Shown: positions 61,401-64,000 of the stretch, piece by piece
How positions within the stretch are numbered: position 1 is the first letter of the stretch
Layout of the letters: the number at the start of each line of letters is the position of its first letter
Source: Cynocephalus volans
Lineage: Eukaryota > Chordata > Mammalia > Dermoptera > Cynocephalidae
Length of the DNA: 64,000 bases
Assembly (NCBI RefSeq): GCF_027409185.1
Contig: NC_084462.1
Span: 17,397,577-17,461,576 of the forward strand
Reading direction: 5' to 3'
Notes under the pieces: generated by a model
What the model was told of the DNA's origin: nothing
Seen by the model: only the letters and a program-made list of their open reading frames with translations
Database searches by the model: none
Program-made: the position numbers and the translations under genes

Positions 61401-63404
61401 CTTACCAGGCGCCTCCTCCCCATCTGCGCCATCCCTGTAAATGCTGCACTGGTGTCCAGCTAGAGTTTTTCTCTTGGCTCCCGTGGAACGGATGGAGGTG
61501 CTGGGGAGTTCGGCCCTGAACCAATGACTGACAGACATGGGTGGGAAACGCCCAGACGCCCTTGCCTCTCAGCCTCTCCGTGGGATGACTGGGAGGGGTG
61601 GGCTGCACAGTGACTGCATGGTGACTGCCCACAGCTCACACTAACACACTCTTTGTTGGCCTCCTCCCTTCCCCACCCCCACCGTGTTCCTGGGACCACC
61701 TCCCAAGTGAGCTACTTGCCTTCCTGTGTCAGAGTCAGCCTCTGAGGAGCCAAGCCTCCACCTGCTCTTCCCGAGTCTCCATCTCCTCCCACGAGAAACG
61801 GGGATGAAAACACTGCTGACCTCACAGGGCCGTTGTGAGGAACAAGTGCCTGATGCAGTCAGAGCCCACAGACAGGTCACCCGGAGCCTTCACCTGCTTC
61901 CCCTGGACGGCTTCCTGGGGGGTCAGGCTTGATGGGCAAGAAGACCTGGCCAATGTTGTGAAGGGGCAGAGAAAACTGCAATTGCCAGCACCCTTCTCAG
62001 GGTCACTGGGTGGCTGGAATCACACCTGGATAAACCACCTAAAGTTGGTAGGAAGGCCCTAAACACAAACTTGAGTGAAAACTGGTAATTGTGGAACCTC
62101 TGTCTAAGGAAATCTGAGGTCCATGGTCTGGTCTAGCCTTCCTGTGACCCGCTTGCTAAGCAGGATTTTTTTTCTCCATTTATCTATTTTTTGTGTGTAG
62201 TAAAATATGCAAAAACATGAAATCTGCCATTTTAACCACTTTTAAGTGAACGGTTCAGTGGTATTAAGGGCATTCACATTGAGATGCTTGCTGTCACCGT
62301 CACTGCCATCCATCTCCAGAACTCTCCTCCCGCAACGCTGAAGCTCTACGCATGTTAATCACCAACTCCCTGTCCCCGTCCCTCAGCCCCTGGCACCCAC
62401 CATTCTGCTTTCTGTCTCTACAAATTGTACTACTCTAAGTACCTCATATAACTGAGGTCATATGAGGGTACTGCAAAAAGTCCATGGGAAATGGAATTGA
62501 AAGATAATGCGAATCTTTTCATGAACACTTTGAAGGGCCCTTGTACAATATGTGTTTTTTGTTTGACTTATTTCACTCAACGTAATGTCCTCAAGGTTCA
62601 CGAATGCTGTAGCATGTCTCAAATTTCCCTTCTTTTTAAGGCTGAATAATCCTCCATTGTGTGGAGAGACCACATTTTGTTTATCTGCTCATCCATCAAT
62701 GGGCACGTGGGTTGCTTCCACCTTTTGGCTCTTGTGAATAACGCTGCTATGAGCACGGGTGTACAAATACCTCTTTGAGACCCTGTTTTCAATTCTTTTG
62801 GGTGTATACCCAGAAATGGGATTGCTGGGTCATATGGTAATTCTTTTTTTTTTTTTTTTTTGGTGGCTGGGGTTACAACCCTGGGTCTTGAGGTCATCAG
62901 CACCATGCTCTAACCAGCTGAGCTAACTGGCCAACCCTGGGTCATATGGCAATTCTATATTTCACTTTTGGAGGACCTGCAGGTTTTTGAGAGTGATCTG
63001 ACAGCAGGGTCTCCCCTGTGCATCCTTTTTCCTCAAGATCAAGGCTGTGCCGATGGTCCTTGGGGGTGTTCACTGCAGCAGAGCCTCCTTTCTGTCTCTG
63101 TGATGGGGACACAAATTAAGAAGCTGACTCACTGGCCTCCCCTGCTGGGTGGTTTCCTTTCAGCGGGGGAAGGGAGGGAGGAAGCAGACCTTCCCTTGAC
63201 TCCTCAGAGACCCTCTGCTTGATGACACAGCTTGCCCAGGTCCTTGCCGGCCTCACACAGCTCCTCTGTCTGGTCCCAGGATGGCTCTGTTCTGAATATA
63301 TCTCCCCTGCCGGAGGAGTCCAGCCACGACCAGCTGGCCGACAGGAAGGACCTCCCGTGGGGTGCACAGTTCGAGCTGCCTCCAATGCTCCTGGAGAGAG
63401 ACAG
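28732..63404 (+). CDS. KIF19B: Kinesin-8 family motor, KIF19 paralogue (KIF19B), 5' 15 coding exons; runs off the right edge
   Basis: Exons: 28732-28758, 29891-29971, 33270-33380, 35814-35901, 36884-37020, 37260-37385, 38530-38724, 42250-42402, 43022-43144, 45572-45722, 51420-51597, 53138-53318, 56075-56345, 58326-58447, 63280-63404. All are flanked by AG/GT sites and joined in frame: 2069 nt, 689 codons plus 2 nt, no stop. The motor domain (about 1-347) has P-loop GPSGTGKT (100-107, split by intron 4), switch I NKTSSRSH (210-217), switch II DLAGSE (246-251), then [13 protein letters not shown] and [10 protein letters not shown] neck/coiled-coil region (348-620) follows, with an EQREVL-like [21 protein letters not shown] block shared with KIF19. 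Known KIF19A is a plus-end motor and microtubule depolymerase that limits cilium length; the same role here is inference. The start MEPKDQQLV matches the KIF19 N-terminus (KDQQLMVALR). I call KIF19B because KIF19A lies elsewhere in human (17q) and I recall mouse Kif19b next to Eif3b. The 3' exons lie outside the window. Confidence 0.9.
31190..31870 (-). repeat. Antisense ancient L1 3'-UTR-like sequence
   Basis: L1M-type blocks in reverse: CATAATGTAAAATTCACC near 31215, GCAGTCACTCCCCATCTCC near 31342, and TTGAAGTAAGTTCAGAC near 31533. It consists of two adjoining segments. Confidence 0.6.
31940..32090. repeat. MIR-like SINE fragment
   Basis: Carries the MIR core: CCATTTTACAGATGAGAAAA, then CTGAGGCCCAGAGAG and GAGCCAGGATGGGAC. 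Confidence 0.6.
33985..34500 (-). repeat. MLT1-like MaLR LTR, antisense
   Basis: CAGTTATCTGTTGCTGTAG, then CAAAGCTGGGTGGCCTAAAA and later CATCTCAGTGGAGAAATGG, matching the old MaLR pattern in reverse. No open coding region survives. Confidence 0.55.
34810..35010. repeat. MIR-like SINE fragment
   Basis: TTTTACAGATGAGGAAACTG with CACACAGCTAGAGAGTTGC, a standard MIR core and tail. Confidence 0.6.
36884..36910 (+). other. KIF19B: KIF19B P-loop, second half, at the start of exon 5
   Basis: Exon 4 ends in the first base of a Gly codon after GPS. Exon 5 resumes with GC ACA GGG AAG ACC CAC ACC, giving GTGKTHT. The ATP-binding Walker A is therefore split by an intron but restored exactly by splicing, including Lys106 and Thr107. 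KIF19A, as I recall it, has GPTGCGKT; here it is GPSGTGKT. Confidence 0.85.
39207..39242 (+). pseudogene. U2 snRNA 5'-end fragment
   Basis: About 36 nt matching the first 36 nt of U2 snRNA, from ATTGCTTCTTGGTCTTTTGG through GTTAAGGTCAAGTGTAG. I count about five differences, mostly C-to-T. The match stops just as the branch-point recognition sequence begins, so it cannot be a working snRNA. No promoter elements are seen upstream. Confidence 0.65.
39980..40498 (-). repeat. LTR-like element, copy A (endogenous retrovirus solo LTR)
   Basis: About 520 bp, starting near TG and ending near CA on the + strand. It reads as an LTR in reverse, with a TTTATT (AATAAA reversed) in the middle at about 40139. 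Blocks shared with 55399-55931 include GAGAAGATAGTTTGTTACTC and GGAAGGAGCAGGTGAGGCAG. No internal viral gene was seen. Confidence 0.6.
43160..43292. repeat. (ACTCATTC)n-type microsatellite
   Basis: Imperfect ACTC/ATTC tandem units starting 16 bp after the KIF19B exon 9 donor. Confidence 0.9.
43497..43925 (-). repeat. MaLR-type LTR (MLT1-like), antisense
   Basis: GTTTTCTGTGGCTGTGGTAA, then ACTTAAAACAGCAGAAAAC, then AAGACCCTTTTTCCAAATAA near 43842. This is the reversed MLT1 layout. Confidence 0.6.
44211..44326 (-). repeat. CYN-type SINE monomer
   Basis: Antisense monomer with a T-rich, TTTTTG-interrupted tail, then GCTGGCCAGTATGGGATCTA and TGAGCTAATCGGCCAGCCC. Confidence 0.8.
44440..44880. 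repeat. Dispersed repeat, copy 1 of 3 in this window
   Basis: Shares GAAAGCCCCAAAGTGCC, GCAAACTGTGGTACATCCC and other blocks with 47150-47630 and, inverted, with 49655-49920. It probably derives from an old L1-type 3' UTR. The family is not identified. Confidence 0.5.
44919..44996. mobile_element. Mariner-type palindromic MITE, copy 2
   Basis: GGGTACTTCATGAAGTTCAT pairs with ATGAGCTTTTTGAAGACACT at the other end. Same length and layout as the copy at 10777. Confidence 0.7.
44997..45430 (-). repeat. Antisense ancient L1 3'-UTR, split by a SINE
   Basis: L1M-type blocks: CAACGTAAAATTTACC, CAGTTCAGTGGTATTAAGC and later GGAATCATACAGTATTTGTC. It is interrupted by a CYN SINE at 45201-45275. Confidence 0.65.
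45201..45275 (-). repeat. CYN-type SINE monomer, 5'-truncated
   Basis: A T-rich tail followed by a partial antisense tRNA-Ile body. The target duplication CCATTCTATTTTCT / CCATTCTGCTTTCT is at 45187-45200 and 45276-45289, within L1 sequence. Confidence 0.75.
46471..46758 (+). repeat. Poly(A)-tailed L1-type 3' segment between 50-bp direct repeats
   Basis: A 50-nt block at 46471-46520 recurs at 46709-46758 with 48 of 50 identical by eye. Between them lies a unit ending in ATGGGCCACAATAATCAACC, TTGACAAAATAAAATAG and two A-runs, the look of a sense L1 3' end. It may be a 5'-truncated L1 with an unusually long target duplication, or two overlapping L1 3' UTRs. Confidence 0.6.
47150..47630. repeat. 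Dispersed repeat, copy 2 of 3
   Basis: Direct-orientation partner of 44440-44880: CCCATGTGCTCAGG, GAAAGCCCCAAAGTGCCC, GCAAACTATGGCACATCCC. Confidence 0.5.
47809..47882. repeat. (CA)n-rich microsatellite
   Basis: CA runs interrupted by TA and GA steps, about 74 bp. Confidence 0.92.
49655..49920. repeat. Dispersed repeat, copy 3 of 3, inverted
   Basis: Reverse complement of the 44440 and 47150 copies, clearest at 49880-49920 (GCTAATCCCATCCCTTCGAT, then GCACTTTAGGGCTT). Confidence 0.5.
50945..51310. repeat. (ATCC)n/(ATTC)n tetranucleotide array
   Basis: About 365 bp of imperfect CCAT/TCAT tetramers with short unique breaks. It ends about 110 bp before KIF19B exon 11. Confidence 0.92.
52444..52603 (-). 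repeat. CpG-rich dimeric CYN-related SINE
   Basis: Antisense, with a TTTA-repeat tail (about 52444-52473). The first unit differs from the other SINEs here, with GCGGCGGGAGCGTCGCAGCG replacing the usual anticodon-arm region. An exact 15-bp target duplication CCCTGTGGTCATTTA lies at 52429-52443 and 52604-52618. Many CpGs survive, which suggests a young insertion. Confidence 0.85.
52822..52894. repeat. Alternating purine-pyrimidine tract (CA)n(CG)n
   Basis: 73 bp strictly alternating purine and pyrimidine, including an unbroken (CG) run of 14 bases near 52875-52888. This is the classic left-handed (Z) DNA-forming pattern. Confidence 0.95.
52894..52970. mobile_element. Mariner-type palindromic MITE, copy 3
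   Basis: GGTACTTCAAAAAGTTCTTG pairs with ATGAACTTTTTGAAGTACC. It directly abuts the alternating tract. Confidence 0.75.
53319..56074 (+). other. KIF19B: KIF19B intron 12 (contents)
   Basis: A MIR-like piece (about 53395-53570), an unclassified ancient repeat (about 54815-55065) and an LTR-like element (55399-55931) that is the partner of the one in intron 7. The AT-rich stretch 53880-54520 shows nothing I can name. Confidence 0.5.
55399..55931 (-). repeat. LTR-like element, copy B (endogenous retrovirus solo LTR)
   Basis: 533 bp from TG to CA, homologous along its whole length to 39980-40498 and in the same orientation. It has a reversed AATAAA at about 55589. No flanking 4-6 bp duplication is obvious. 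No viral coding region is present. Confidence 0.6.
56880..58235 (-). repeat. Antisense L1 segments, including ORF2 end
   Basis: 56880-57240 is old L1 3'-UTR-like. 57478-58235 is the end of L1 ORF2 in reverse; translation on the - strand shows the [12 protein letters not shown]-type C-terminus. The ORF is broken by stops and by a SINE at 57945-58065. Confidence 0.75.
57945..58065 (-). repeat. CYN-type SINE, shortened dimer
   Basis: A T-rich tail, then GATGACTGATAAGG and one tRNA-Ile body ending CCACGGGCCGGCCC. It appears to be a dimer with one unit lost, inserted into the L1. Confidence 0.8.
59430..60760 (-). repeat. Antisense ancient L1 3' region
   Basis: Continuous L1M-type blocks in reverse, including GTACCACAGTTTATTTACCT near 59958 and TTAGTTGTCATGTCTCC near 60342. 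Confidence 0.65.
62466..62541. mobile_element. Mariner-type palindromic MITE, copy 4
   Basis: GGGTACTGCAAAAAGTCCAT pairs with ATGAACACTTTGAAGGGCCC. It is the most diverged of the four copies. Confidence 0.65.
62845..62936 (-). repeat. CYN-type SINE monomer
   Basis: A T18 tail and one antisense tRNA-Ile body. The 20-bp target duplication begins CTGGGTCATATGG at 62825-62844 and 62937-62956, with one mismatch. Confidence 0.9.
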
Positions 63405-63890
63405 GTGAGAGGGCTCCTGTCCAAGCCTCCTTTCTGCGGCCCTGCTCCTCAGAGCTAGGTGACCTGCCTGGGGGATTGGAGGCAGGATGCCAAGAGTCCC
63501 AAATCCCGGGCCAGCTCAGCTTACACGTGACCCTGGGCACATCTCAGAGCCTATTTCCTCTTTTGAGAAGGGCATCTAATATCCCCTCCCTTGCTAGGTT
63601 GTTTTAAGAATAATAAACACATCCTAGGAGATACTCCCTGCCTGGATCCACCAGGAGGATAGGGAGTTTGATGCTAGAAATGCCCTTTTCAATTTTGTGT
63701 GTATCTTTTGTGCAAAAATTTTTCACTTGGCAATAGCCTTACTTCTACCCTCAATGCTTTCCTCCCCTTCTCTCTCCTTTTTTACTTTGTATTTGGTATT
63801 TTCCAGCACTGAAACTTACCCTAGTAAAGTGAACACCCATAGACTCATAACCTAGATTTAATAGTTAGCATTTTTCCCAATTTGTGTCAC
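63405..63890 (+). other. KIF19B: KIF19B intron 15, start only
   Basis: Follows the GTGAGA donor of exon 15. No feature is recognised until an antisense MaLR LTR begins near 63895. Confidence 0.5.
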
Positions 63891-63894
63891 TGTT

Positions 63895-64000
63895 TAGTTG
63901 GCTTGGGTTGCCATGACAGAATACCATACACTGGGTGGCTTAAACAACAGACATTTATTTCTCACAGTTCTGGAGGCTGGAAGTTGGAGATCAGGGTGCC
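63895..64000 (-). repeat. MaLR-type LTR, antisense, cut by the window end
   Basis: GGGTTGCCATGACAGAATAC, GGGTGGCTTAAACAACAG and TTCTGGAGGCTGGAAG match the reversed end of MST/MLT1-type LTRs. Confidence 0.75.

Larger units (their letters stand above)
62185..63000 (-). repeat. Antisense ancient L1 3' end, twice interrupted
   Basis: L1 3'-UTR and ORF2 end in reverse. The - strand translation retains [14 protein letters not shown]. It is split by the MITE at 62466-62541 and the SINE at 62845-62936. Confidence 0.7.
58448..63279 (+). other. KIF19B: KIF19B intron 14 (contents)
   Basis: Long antisense L1-type 3' sequences (about 59430-60760 and 62185-63000). The second is split by a MITE (62466-62541) and a monomeric CYN SINE (62845-62936). 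The segments 58450-59400 and 61000-62150 are unassigned GC-richer DNA. Confidence 0.6.

Noticed and set aside
62619-62906. 95-aa ORF on the - strand
   Set aside because: Translation of L1 ORF2 remnant plus a SINE; not a gene.

Overview
This is mammalian genomic DNA. It holds one complete housekeeping gene and most of a second gene, both on the + strand, spread over many GT-AG introns full of retroposons. The diagnostic repeats are at least 15 SINEs derived from tRNA-Ile. Several are head-to-tail tRNA dimers with an A-rich tail and clear target-site duplications. No Alu, B1/B2, Can-SINE or Bov-tA was seen. Dimeric tRNA-Ile SINEs of this build are the CYN elements of colugos (Dermoptera), so a colugo such as Galeopterus is the best guess. 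This rests on recalled SINE consensus, not on a search.

Left part (1-26,000, with alternative 3' ends to about 27,110): a CpG island and the complete EIF3B gene, encoding translation initiation factor eIF3 subunit b. All 18 coding exons (1147-24616) can be placed. Together they give an 816-residue protein with an acidic N-terminus, an RRM, a WD40-type beta-propeller and a C-terminal helical tail. One intron uses a GC donor. The stop codon lies 15 nt before a junction to a non-coding last exon.

Middle (26,000-28,731): intergenic DNA with spare polyadenylation signals and one monomeric CYN SINE.

Right part (28,732 to the right edge): a kinesin-8 gene of the KIF19 type. Fifteen coding exons (689 codons plus 2 nt) keep an open frame and intact motor motifs before the window ends. 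Its place next to EIF3B and its divergence from KIF19 (KIF19A) in the tail make it the paralogue KIF19B. It is the most interesting object here.

The introns hold mostly antisense ancient L1 3' ends, MaLR LTRs, MIR-like fragments, four copies of a ~78-bp palindromic mariner-type MITE, two related ~520-bp LTR-like elements, a 5' fragment of U2 snRNA, several microsatellites and a 73-bp alternating purine-pyrimidine tract. The two genes do not form a pathway: eIF3b acts in translation initiation, and KIF19-type motors act on microtubule plus ends in cilia. They are simply neighbours in tandem.
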